Origin: an uncultured Coriobacteriaceae bacterium
GTDB lineage: Bacteria; Actinomycetota; Coriobacteriia; Coriobacteriales; Atopobiaceae
Reading direction: 5' to 3'
Assembly (NCBI GenBank): GCA_902790135.1
Contig: CADAQM010000015.1
Span: forward strand, 1-64,000
DNA: 64,000 bases
This document shows, piece by piece, positions 42,636-50,128 of the stretch. Made by a program: the position numbers and the translations under genes. The first letter of the stretch is position 1; every line of letters starts with the position of its first letter. The notes below the pieces were generated by a model that worked only from the letters and a program-made list of their open reading frames with translations, was not told the origin of the DNA and did no database searches.

Positions 42636-43474
42636 ACAAGATCGATTTTTTGCTGCAATTGAAAGACGCCCTGAACAAGGCGCATGTCCCGCAGAGCGAG
42701 GTGCACGACGCCGCTCAGTTCTACGCGGAATGCGTGGACGAGCGCATCGAGGAGGGTGCTACGGAAGCCGAAGCCGTCGAAGGGCTGGGAAGCATCGATT
42801 CCATCGTTGAGGGCATCGTAGCCGACTTGCCCCAAGCATTTAGGGGAATCGGTCGCTTGGATTCGGGCAACAAGGCGTTGAAGGTGATCTTGTTGCTCTT
42901 GACGTTTCCCGTTTGGGGGAGCGTTCTGGTCTTTCTCGCTCTTGTAGCTGCGTCACTTGTTGCAGTGCTCTGGTCGCTATTGGCGGCAATGGCAGCGTTT
43001 TGGATTGCCTGCATTGCAGCAGGTCTGGCGGGTATCGCCTCACTGGTGCACGGCATCGCGAATGGCACCGGTCAGGCTGGTGCATTGGGCTTCGGCATTG
43101 GGATTGCACTCTCCGGTTTGGCCGTTGTGCTGCTACCGCTTATGGTGTACGTGTGTCGATGGCTGGTGTTTGCCACGGTGCGGTTCAACTTGTGGGTGTC
43201 GAGGCCGTTTATGAAAGCAAGCACGTACGAAAAAGGCTCGGCGTTCGCTGCGCGCATGAGGGGTGGGTGGCCGCACGTTCCGAAGACGTTGCTGATCGTT
43301 GGTCTTGCGCTGCTTCTGTTGGGCTCTGCCGTGGCCTTAGCGGTACTTGCAAGCTGTGGCTTCGAGCCTTGGACGCTTGCGCAGGCACCTTCGATAAACC
43401 TGTTCGGACGGGACGTGTACCTGTTTCATTGGGAGCAGGACGGGACCGCGTTGTTCGTCGGCACTCTGTCTTAG
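42632..43474 (+). CDS. DUF1700 (HAAS-domain) membrane protein
   Basis: 280 residues. Residues 1-~70 are the HAAS/DUF1700 helical domain (FLLQLKDALNKAHVPQSEVHDAAQFYAECVDERIEEGATEAEAVEGLGS). Then come four to five membrane segments (residues ~85-185 and ~215-240), and an outer C-terminus (INLFGRDVYLFHWEQDG). PadR-DUF1700 pairs are common in Gram-positive bacteria, often next to a DUF4097 gene, which is absent here. Signalling or envelope stress is suspected. The end is followed by possible insertion-sequence debris, so the tail may be altered. Confidence 0.85.
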   Translation: MNKIDFLLQLKDALNKAHVPQSEVHDAAQFYAECVDERIEEGATEAEAVEGLGSIDSIVEGIVADLPQAFRGIGRLDSGNKALKVILLLLTFPVWGSVLVFLALVAASLVAVLWSLLAAMAAFWIACIAAGLAGIASLVHGIANGTGQAGALGFGIGIALSGLAVVLLPLMVYVCRWLVFATVRFNLWVSRPFMKASTYEKGSAFAARMRGGWPHVPKTLLIVGLALLLLGSAVALAVLASCGFEPWTLAQAPSINLFGRDVYLFHWEQDGTALFVGTLS

Positions 43475-43521
43475 GTGAGCTGCGTCCCAAAACTTGGACG
43501 AAAAACAAGCGTCAGGCTACG

Positions 43522-43558
43522 AGGGACTGACTCCGGAACTCCTCTGAGGTCAGTCCCT
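43522..43558. terminator. Hairpin downstream of the DUF1700 gene
   Basis: AGGGACTGAC (43522-43531) pairs with GTCAGTCCCT (43549-43558), with TC pairs near the loop. It stands 47 bases past the DUF1700 stop and ~190 before the hydrogenase operon, and would separate the two units. No U run. Confidence 0.5.
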
Positions 43559-43749
43559 TCAATCTAGCTTGCCTCCTCCTCGTGTTCCGGTGGACCGCGC
43601 AGACGATTCGCCCGCAACTCAACCCTATGGGACGAGCATCCTGCCTACACGGCACCCCCATCTGTCAGGCAGAACTCCGCGGTGGGCAATCTGGTATGAT
43701 TCTAAGTTACGTAGTTTTGCTCGGATTATCAGATAGGGGGTTTGATTCC

Positions 43750-44247
43750 ATGCAAAAGAAGATCAGCAATCTGCCATTCAAAGGAACAAAAGAGCAGGAA
43801 GACGAGCTGAAAGCCGTCATCGCTGAGCACTGCCACGACAAGAGCAACGTCATGGTGGTCATGCAGAAGGCACAGGACATCTACGGCTACCTGCCCATCG
43901 AGGTGCAGGAGATGATTGCCGACGGAATGGGCGTGCCTCTGGAGAAGGTCTACGGCGTGGCAACGTTCTATGCCCAGTTCGCGCTCTCGCCCAAGGGTGA
44001 GTACAACATCTCCGTCTGCCTCGGCACCGCCTGCTACGTCAAGGGCTCCGGCAACGTCCTCGAGCGCCTCAAGGAGAAGCTCGGCATCGACGTGGGCGAG
44101 TGCACGCCCGACGAGAGGTTCTCGCTCGAGGCCTGCCGCTGCATCGGCGCCTGCGGCCTGGCACCCGTCCTGACCGTCAACGACGAGGTCTACGGCCGTC
44201 TCGTTCCCGATGACGTGGACGACATTCTGGCCAAGTACGCCAAGTAA
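43750..44247 (+). CDS. hydC: Hydrogenase HydC / NuoE-like [2Fe-2S] subunit
   Basis: 165 residues from the ATG at 43750 (AGGGGG nine bases upstream); the longer frame before it is not coding. Thioredoxin-like ferredoxin fold with cysteines in CLGTACYVKG and CRCIGACGLAP that bind one [2Fe-2S] cluster, as in NuoE. In HydABC it passes electrons between HydB and HydA. First gene of a ten-gene operon; an extended -10 TGGTATGAT lies at 43692-43700. Confidence 0.92.
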   Translation: MQKKISNLPFKGTKEQEDELKAVIAEHCHDKSNVMVVMQKAQDIYGYLPIEVQEMIADGMGVPLEKVYGVATFYAQFALSPKGEYNISVCLGTACYVKGSGNVLERLKEKLGIDVGECTPDERFSLEACRCIGACGLAPVLTVNDEVYGRLVPDDVDDILAKYAK

Positions 44248-44291
44248 CCATCCGACACAAACGACGCGGTCACGCCTTAAGGGACAAGAAC

Positions 44292-44645
44292 ATGAAAATC
44301 TCTGAGATCAGGGACCTTCTGGAGGCAGAGGTTCTGTGCTGTGAGGATAGCCTCGACCAGGAGGTCTTCACCGCCTGCGGAAGCGACATGATGAGCGACG
44401 TCCTCAAGTACGTCAAGGACCAGGCAGTACTGCTCACCGGCCTGTGCAATCCGCAGGTCATCAGAACGGCCGAGATGATGGACATGGTGTGCATCGTGTT
44501 CGTCCGCGACAAGATGCCGACCGACATCATGGTGTCCATGGCAGAGGATGACGGCATGGTCGTCATGACGACGGACAAGCGCATGTACGAGGCTTGCGGC
44601 ACGCTGTACGCCAACGGACTCATTGGGAAGGCCACTCATGTCTGA
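44292..44645 (+). CDS. DRTGG-domain protein in the hydrogenase operon
   Basis: 117 residues. Alpha/beta fold starting MKISEIRDLLEAEVLCCEDSL, with VLLTGLCNPQVIRTAEMMDMVCIVFVRDKMPTDIMVSMAEDDGMVVMTTDKRMYEACG, the pattern of DRTGG domains found with CBS or phosphotransacetylase proteins and near FeFe hydrogenases. The name-giving motif is not literal here. A ligand-sensing role is suspected. It overlaps the next ATPase gene by 8 bases. Confidence 0.8.
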   Translation: MKISEIRDLLEAEVLCCEDSLDQEVFTACGSDMMSDVLKYVKDQAVLLTGLCNPQVIRTAEMMDMVCIVFVRDKMPTDIMVSMAEDDGMVVMTTDKRMYEACGTLYANGLIGKATHV

Positions 44646-45060
44646 GCCCCTCATCTTCCATTTTGATGTAGACGGCGAGAACTTCGCGTCCGCAGGCCAG
44701 GCGTCCACGCAAGTCAAGAAGAACCTGCGCCAGCTTGGCGTTCCTGCGGCAACCATTCGCCGTGTATCCATCGCCATGTACGAGGGCGAGATCAACATGG
44801 TGATCCATGCCAACGGCGGCACAGCCGATGTCATTGTCAACGAGGACTACATCGAGATCATCCTGGCGGACAAGGGCCCCGGCATCCCCAACATCGAGCA
44901 GGCGATGCAGGAGGGCTTCTCCACCGCTACAGACCAGATTCGTTCCCTGGGCTTTGGCGCGGGCATGGGACTTCCCAACATGAAGCGTTACACCGACACC
45001 ATGGAGATCGACACCATGGTCGGCGTGGGCACCACCATCACCATGTACGTGTACCTCTAG
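44638..45060 (+). CDS. HATPase domain protein (RsbW/anti-sigma-like)
   Basis: 140 residues from the ATG at 44638, inside the end of the DRTGG gene. GHKL ATPase motifs: RRVSIAMYEGEINMVIHANGG (N box region), EIILADKGPGIPNIEQAMQEGFS (G1 box DxGxG) and GFGAGMGLPNMKRYTD (G2). Such domains in RsbW-type proteins bind ATP and act as switch kinases or anti-sigma factors. Here it probably signals redox state with its operon partners; no sigma or anti-anti-sigma gene is beside it. Confidence 0.85.
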   Translation: MSEPLIFHFDVDGENFASAGQASTQVKKNLRQLGVPAATIRRVSIAMYEGEINMVIHANGGTADVIVNEDYIEIILADKGPGIPNIEQAMQEGFSTATDQIRSLGFGAGMGLPNMKRYTDTMEIDTMVGVGTTITMYVYL

Positions 45061-45088
45061 CCAATCGCCATGGGTGGAGGGGGATCTG

Positions 45089-46348
45089 ATGGCGAGCAGC
45101 ACATACGAGCACTCGGTGCGGCTGGATGTCAATAAGTGCACCGGCTGCACAACCTGCCTCAGGAGATGCCCTACGGAGGCCATTCGAATCTCCGACGGGC
45201 ATGCAATAATCAACGAGGCTCGCTGCATCGACTGCGGCGAGTGCATACGCGTCTGCCAAAACCAGGCCAAGAAGGCTGTGGTCGGAAGGCTCGAGGACAT
45301 GGAGCGCTTCCGCTACAAGATCGCCTTGCCTGCCCCGTCGCTCTACGGCCAGTTCGACAACCTTGACGACGTTGACTATGTGCTGGACGGGCTGCTTAAG
45401 ATTGGTTTCGACGACGTTTTTGAGGTCTCGAAGGCCGCTGAGCTTGTAAGTGCCTACACCAGGCAATACCTCAAGACCGAGGGCATCAGGCTCCCTGTCA
45501 TCAGCTCCGCGTGCCCCGTGGTCGTACGCCTCATAGCCCTGCGCTTCCCCTCGCTCAACGACAACGTCATGCACATGCTGCCTCCCATGGAGGTTGCAGC
45601 GACCCTTGCACGCAAACGGGCAAAGGAACGGCATCCCGAGCTTGCGGACGAGGAGATCGGCGTGTGCTTCATCTCGCCCTGCCCCGCAAAGGCCAGCTAT
45701 GTGAAGAACGGCTTTGCCGACTATCAGAGCAGCGTAGATGTGGTCATCTCCATGAGCGACGTGTACTTTGCCCTCATCAGCAAGATGTCGCGCGAGAGCG
45801 AAGTGGAGATGGTGACGGAGTCGGGCATGGTGGGCATCGGATGGGCAACCTCTGGCGGCGAGGCGACGGCGCTCTTCAACGACGAGTACCTCGCGGCCGA
45901 CGGCATCGAGAACGTCATCAACGTGCTTGAGCAGATTGAGAACGACAATATCCCTCCCGTCAAGTTCATCGAGTTGGATGCCTGCACGGCCGGCTGCGTG
46001 GGCGGAGTCCTTACGGTGCAGAATCCCTTCATCGCCAAGACCAGGCTCCAGTCGCTGCGCCGCTACCTGCCCGTCTCGAAGAACTTCCTTACGCCGGAGG
46101 AGCAGCAGTACATTCCCGAGCTCTACCTGTTCAACGAGCTTCCGGAATACGAGCCGATGACGTTGCTGTCGCGCAATATGGCGGAATCCATGCGCATGAT
46201 GGCCGACATCCAGAGGCTGCGCAACATGCTGCCAGGCATCGACTGCGGTGCCTGCGGTGCCCCCAGCTGCCATGCGTTGGCCGAGGACATCGTCAAGGGC
46301 AACGCAAGCCTGCAGGACTGCAAGATTCTTGAGAAGCAAGGAGGCTGA
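45089..46348 (+). CDS. Sensor-type [FeFe] hydrogenase-like iron-sulfur protein (HsfB-like)
   Basis: 419 residues from the ATG at 45089 (GGAGGGGG in front). Two 4Fe-4S motifs at the start: CTGCTTCLRRCP and CIDCGECIRVCQ. The hydrogenase-like body keeps cysteines where the H-cluster binds (SSACPVVV, SPCPAKASY, DACTAGCVGG), but the surrounding motifs differ from catalytic enzymes. A C-terminal 4Fe-4S motif CGACGAPSC (~387) follows. This is the layout of group D/sensory hydrogenases (HsfB). It likely senses H2 or redox state; it is not the main catalytic subunit. Confidence 0.85.
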   Translation: MASSTYEHSVRLDVNKCTGCTTCLRRCPTEAIRISDGHAIINEARCIDCGECIRVCQNQAKKAVVGRLEDMERFRYKIALPAPSLYGQFDNLDDVDYVLDGLLKIGFDDVFEVSKAAELVSAYTRQYLKTEGIRLPVISSACPVVVRLIALRFPSLNDNVMHMLPPMEVAATLARKRAKERHPELADEEIGVCFISPCPAKASYVKNGFADYQSSVDVVISMSDVYFALISKMSRESEVEMVTESGMVGIGWATSGGEATALFNDEYLAADGIENVINVLEQIENDNIPPVKFIELDACTAGCVGGVLTVQNPFIAKTRLQSLRRYLPVSKNFLTPEEQQYIPELYLFNELPEYEPMTLLSRNMAESMRMMADIQRLRNMLPGIDCGACGAPSCHALAEDIVKGNASLQDCKILEKQGG

Positions 46349-46349
46349 G

Positions 46350-46676
46350 GTGAAGGTCAAGGAGCTGCTTGAGCACGGGTTCGAGGCCCTGTCGCTGCCC
46401 GACGGCGACCGCGAGATCGATGGCGTGTACATCGGAGACCTGCTGAGCTGGGTCATGGGCCGCGCACAGATGGACAACGCCTGGATCACGATCATGACCA
46501 ACGTCAACACGATCGCGGTTGCCAGCCTTGCCGACACCTCATGCGTGATCCTGGCCGAAGGCGTCGACATGCCCGAGGACATCCTCGAGACCGCACGCGA
46601 CAAGGAGATCAACGTACTGCGCAGCAGCCAGCCCATCTACGAGACAGCCGTGCAGCTTAGCAAGCTCGTCTCCTGA
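46350..46676 (+). CDS. Second DRTGG-domain protein of the hydrogenase operon
   Basis: 108 residues beginning at a GTG at 46350, one base after the previous stop codon, with AAGGAGG placed within the end of the upstream gene. Sequence VKVKELLEHGFEALSLPDGDREIDGVYIGDLLSWVMGRAQMDNAWITIMTNVNTIAVASLADTSCVILAEG fits the DRTGG fold; it resembles but is clearly not a copy of the earlier 117-residue gene. Probable sensory partner. Confidence 0.8.
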   Translation: MKVKELLEHGFEALSLPDGDREIDGVYIGDLLSWVMGRAQMDNAWITIMTNVNTIAVASLADTSCVILAEGVDMPEDILETARDKEINVLRSSQPIYETAVQLSKLVS

Positions 46677-46689
46677 TTGGTTCCCGGCC

Positions 46690-47427
46690 ATGAGCAGATA
46701 CTTCTACGACTTCCACGTGCACTCCTGCCTCTCCCCTTGCGGAGACGCGGACAACACGCCCAACAACCTTGCTGGCATGGCCTTTCTCAACGGCGTGCGC
46801 ATCATGGCGCTCACCGACCACAACACCTCCAAGAACTGTCCCGCCTTCTTTGCGGCCGCGCGCAGGTACGGCATCGTCCCCATCGGTGGGATGGAGCTCA
46901 CCACGGCCGAGGACATCCACGCGGTGTGCCTCTTCGAGACACTCGATGACGCGATGGCGTTCAACGAGGAGATCGACACGCGCAGGATTCGCGTCAAGAA
47001 CCGCGAGGACATCTTTGGCGAGCAGCTGATCCTCGACGACGAGGACAACGTGATCGAACACGAGGAGAACCTTCTCATCAACGCGACCACGGTGTCCCTG
47101 GATGAGGCGCCGCTGCTTGCCGCCAAGTACGGAGGCATCTGCTATCCGGCCCACATTGACCGCCCGGCCAACGGGGCCATCGAGATTCTGGGCGACTTCC
47201 CGCACTACGTGGGATTCCACATCGCCGAGCTGCACGACAAGAGCAACAGGGACTCCTACGTGAGCACCTATGGGCTCGAGGGCATCCGCCTGCTGTTCAG
47301 CTCCGACGCCCATTACCTTGACCAGCTCAGGGAGGGAGAGGACAACGACTGGCTCGAGCTGGACGTCGACCTCGAGGACGAAGAGCTGGTCCGCAAGAAA
47401 GTCTTTGAAAACCTGAGGTCTAGTTAG
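46690..47427 (+). CDS. PHP-domain metal-dependent phosphoesterase
   Basis: 245 residues. PHP motifs: FHVHSCLSPCGD near residue 8, ALTDHNTSKNCPAF, IPIGGMELTT (~75), a GICYPAHIDRP histidine (~150) and FSSDAHYLDQL near the C-terminus. The trinuclear metal site appears complete. PHP proteins hydrolyse phosphate esters, for example histidinol phosphate or 3',5'-pAp. Its place between a DRTGG and an ATPase gene suggests that it acts on a signalling phosphate here. The ribosome site is weak. Confidence 0.88.
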   Translation: MSRYFYDFHVHSCLSPCGDADNTPNNLAGMAFLNGVRIMALTDHNTSKNCPAFFAAARRYGIVPIGGMELTTAEDIHAVCLFETLDDAMAFNEEIDTRRIRVKNREDIFGEQLILDDEDNVIEHEENLLINATTVSLDEAPLLAAKYGGICYPAHIDRPANGAIEILGDFPHYVGFHIAELHDKSNRDSYVSTYGLEGIRLLFSSDAHYLDQLREGEDNDWLELDVDLEDEELVRKKVFENLRSS

Positions 47428-47441
47428 CTGCTGGTGTCAAG

Positions 47442-47993
47442 ATGAAAGAGCTTTCGCTGAACATATTGGACGTGGCCGAGAACTCCGTGAAGGCAGGCGC
47501 GTCGCTGACGCAGATTCTGCTGACGGAGGAGGGCGACGTCCTCACGCTCGAGATTGTCGATGATGGCTGCGGCATGGACGAGGACATCGTCCGGTCCGTG
47601 GTCGACCCCTTCTACACCACGCGCACGACGCGCAAGGTGGGAATGGGCATTCCGCTTCTCAAGCTCGCGTGCGAGCAGACGGGCGGCAGCCTTGCCATCA
47701 GCTCCACCACCCAGGAGGCCGATCCCGTGAGTCACGGCACACACGTGACGGCCACGTTCCACATGAACCACATCGACTTCACCCCACTTGGCGACCTGTC
47801 CGCCTCGGTGCTGACCCTGATCCAGGGCCATCCCGACACCGACTTCCTCTTCCGGCACGTACGCAACGGCAACGCCGTCGAGCTGGACACGCGGGTGCTC
47901 CGTGAGGTTCTAGAAGATGTGCCTTTGAACAGTTATGATGTTATGAGATGGATTGAGGGGGACCTACAAGAACAGTATGAGGCGCTGTCATAG
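47442..47993 (+). CDS. HATPase (histidine-kinase-like ATPase) protein
   Basis: 183 residues. GHKL motifs: LNILDVAENSVKAGASL (N box), EIVDDGCGMDEDIVRSVVDPFYTTRTTRKVGMGIPLLKLACEQTGG (G1, F and G2 boxes). There is no dimerisation or phospho-acceptor His region, so it is not a normal sensor kinase. It is followed 28 bases on by the ferredoxin-like gene. Similar ATPases accompany hydABC in other anaerobes. A signalling or assembly role is likely. Confidence 0.87.
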   Translation: MKELSLNILDVAENSVKAGASLTQILLTEEGDVLTLEIVDDGCGMDEDIVRSVVDPFYTTRTTRKVGMGIPLLKLACEQTGGSLAISSTTQEADPVSHGTHVTATFHMNHIDFTPLGDLSASVLTLIQGHPDTDFLFRHVRNGNAVELDTRVLREVLEDVPLNSYDVMRWIEGDLQEQYEALS

Positions 47994-48021
47994 ACGGCAG
48001 CATTCAAGGAGAGGATTCCAT

Positions 48022-48393
48022 ATGAAATCATTGGCCGAACTGCAGGCAATCAAGAACAGGATGAAGGACCGTGTCGTCCTACGTGACGGCATGGAGGGCG
48101 CGCGCGTGGTTGTCGGCATGGCAACCTGCGGCATCGCCGCTGGCGCTCGCCCCGTTCTCAACGCCTTCGTCGAGGGCGTTAACAAGGAGGGCCTGGAGGG
48201 CTCCGTGTCGGTGACCCAGACCGGTTGCATCGGCATCTGCCAGTATGAGCCCGTCGTCGAGGTCTTCGAGCCCGGCAAGGAGAAGGTCACCTACGTCAAG
48301 ATGAATCCCGAGAAGGCCCAGGAGGTCATCGAGAAGCATCTCAAGGGCGGCCAGGTCGTATCCGAGTACACCATTGGCGCCGTTGCAAACTAA
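48022..48393 (+). CDS. Thioredoxin-fold [2Fe-2S] ferredoxin
   Basis: 123 residues from the ATG at 48022 (AAGGAGAGG in front). MATCGIAAGARPVLNAFVEGV and TQTGCIGICQYEPVVEVF hold three to four cysteines as in NuoE-like C-terminal ferredoxin domains. It resembles the N-terminal domain of the next protein, HydB. Electron carrier between hydrogenase parts or to the sensory hydrogenase. It is 15 bases ahead of hydB. Confidence 0.87.
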   Translation: MKSLAELQAIKNRMKDRVVLRDGMEGARVVVGMATCGIAAGARPVLNAFVEGVNKEGLEGSVSVTQTGCIGICQYEPVVEVFEPGKEKVTYVKMNPEKAQEVIEKHLKGGQVVSEYTIGAVAN

Positions 48394-48408
48394 GTTTGGA
48401 GGTTTATT

Positions 48409-50112
48409 GTGATTCGTTCACAAGTCCTAATCTGCGGCGGTACCGGCTGCACCTCCTCTGGAAGCCAGCAGATTCAAGACAAGTTCGAGGCAGAGATCAA
48501 GAAGAACGACCTTGAGGACGAGATCAAGCTCGTGCGCACGGGCTGCTTCGGCCTCTGCGAGCTCGGCCCCGTCGTCATCGTCTACCCCGATGGCACCTTC
48601 TACAGCCGCGTCACCGTGGACGACGTCGAGGAAATCGTCACCGAGCACCTGCTCAAGGGTCGTCCCGTGCAGCGCCTGGTCTATGACGACCATGGCAAGG
48701 TCGAGGCCGACGAGTTTGGCAACATCGCCCTGTCCGATACTTCGTTCTATAAGACCCAGAACCGCGTCGTGCTGCGCAACTGCGGCGTCATCAACCCCGA
48801 GGACATCGACGAGTACATCGCGATGGACGGCTATGCGGCACTGGGCAAGAAGGCCCCGCAGAAGTACGTCGTCTGCAACGCCGACGAGGGTGACCCCGGC
48901 GCCTTTATGGACCGCTCCGTCCTCGAGGGCGATCCCCACAGCATCATCGAGGCCATGACCATCTGCGGCTATGCCTGCGGATGCTCCCAGGGCTACGTCT
49001 ACGTCCGCGCAGAGTACCCCATCGCCGTCAAGCGCCTCGGCATCGCCATCGAGCAGGCGCGCGAGTATGGCCTGCTCGGCAAGAACATCTTCGACTCCGG
49101 CTTTGACTTCGACATCGAGATCCGCCTCGGCGCTGGAGCCTTCGTCTGCGGCGAGGAGACGGCACTCATGACCTCCATCGAGGGCAACCGCGGCGAGCCC
49201 CGCCCGCGTCCGCCGTTCCCGGCCGTCAAGGGCCTCTTCGGCTGCCCGACCGTCGAGAACAACGTCGAGACCTTCGCCAACATCCCGCAGATCATCCTGC
49301 GTGGCGCCGACTGGTTCGCCTCCATGGGCACCGAGCGCTCCAAGGGCACCAAGGTCTTCGCCCTCGGCGGCAAGATCAACCACACCGGCCTCGTCGAGAT
49401 CCCGATGGGCACGACCCTCGAGCACATCATCTACGAGATCGGTGGCGGCATCCCCAACGGCAAGAAGTTCAAGGCCGCCCAGACCGGTGGCCCGTCCGGC
49501 GGCTGCATCCCGGCCAGCCTGATCGAGACCGAGGTCGACTATGACAACCTCACCGCCATCGGCTGCATGATGGGTTCCGGTGGCCTCATCGTCATGGACG
49601 AGGACACCTGCATGGTCGACATGGCCAAATTCTTCCTCGACTTCACCGTCGACGAGTCTTGCGGCAAGTGCACCCCCTGCCGCGTGGGCACCAAGCGCCT
49701 CCTCGAGCTCCTGGACAAGATCACGTCCGGCAAGGGCACGATGGAGGACCTCGACCGCATCGAGGATCTCTGCAACTACATCAAGACCAACTCGCTGTGC
49801 GGCCTCGGCCAGACTGCCCCCAACCCCGTGCTGGCGACGCTCAAGTTCTTCCGCGACGAGTACGTGGCTCACGTGCGCGACAAGAAGTGCCCGGCAGGCG
49901 TGTGCAAGGACCTTCTCACCTTCACGATCGACCGCGACAAGTGCATCGGCTGCGGCCTGTGCTCCCGCAACTGCCCGGTCAACGCCATCACCCAGACGGA
50001 CTACGTGGCACCCAAACACAAGCGCGCGTCCTACAGCATTGATGCGGAGAAGTGCATCAAATGCGGTGCCTGCATGAGCAACTGTAAGTTCAAGGCCATC
50101 AGCAAGCAGTAG
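48409..50112 (+). CDS. hydB: Hydrogenase HydB / NuoF-like flavoprotein, lacking part of the FMN site
   Basis: 567 residues, starting at GTG 48409 (GGAGG six bases upstream). In order: thioredoxin-like [2Fe-2S] domain (~1-95), NuoF core, a C-x2-C-x2-C motif SCGKCTPCR (~420) with a later Cys in LCGLGQTAPNP, and two 4Fe-4S motifs CIGCGLCSRNC and CIKCGACMSNC. It normally oxidises NADH through FMN. The segment that should hold GRGGAGFPTGxKW, between YAALGK and KYVVCNADEGDPGAF, is missing (about 30-40 residues), at 48841-48860. That would abolish FMN binding unless it is an assembly error. Confidence 0.88.
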   Translation: MIRSQVLICGGTGCTSSGSQQIQDKFEAEIKKNDLEDEIKLVRTGCFGLCELGPVVIVYPDGTFYSRVTVDDVEEIVTEHLLKGRPVQRLVYDDHGKVEADEFGNIALSDTSFYKTQNRVVLRNCGVINPEDIDEYIAMDGYAALGKKAPQKYVVCNADEGDPGAFMDRSVLEGDPHSIIEAMTICGYACGCSQGYVYVRAEYPIAVKRLGIAIEQAREYGLLGKNIFDSGFDFDIEIRLGAGAFVCGEETALMTSIEGNRGEPRPRPPFPAVKGLFGCPTVENNVETFANIPQIILRGADWFASMGTERSKGTKVFALGGKINHTGLVEIPMGTTLEHIIYEIGGGIPNGKKFKAAQTGGPSGGCIPASLIETEVDYDNLTAIGCMMGSGGLIVMDEDTCMVDMAKFFLDFTVDESCGKCTPCRVGTKRLLELLDKITSGKGTMEDLDRIEDLCNYIKTNSLCGLGQTAPNPVLATLKFFRDEYVAHVRDKKCPAGVCKDLLTFTIDRDKCIGCGLCSRNCPVNAITQTDYVAPKHKRASYSIDAEKCIKCGACMSNCKFKAISKQ

Positions 50113-50128
50113 AAGGAGCCCTGTAGGT

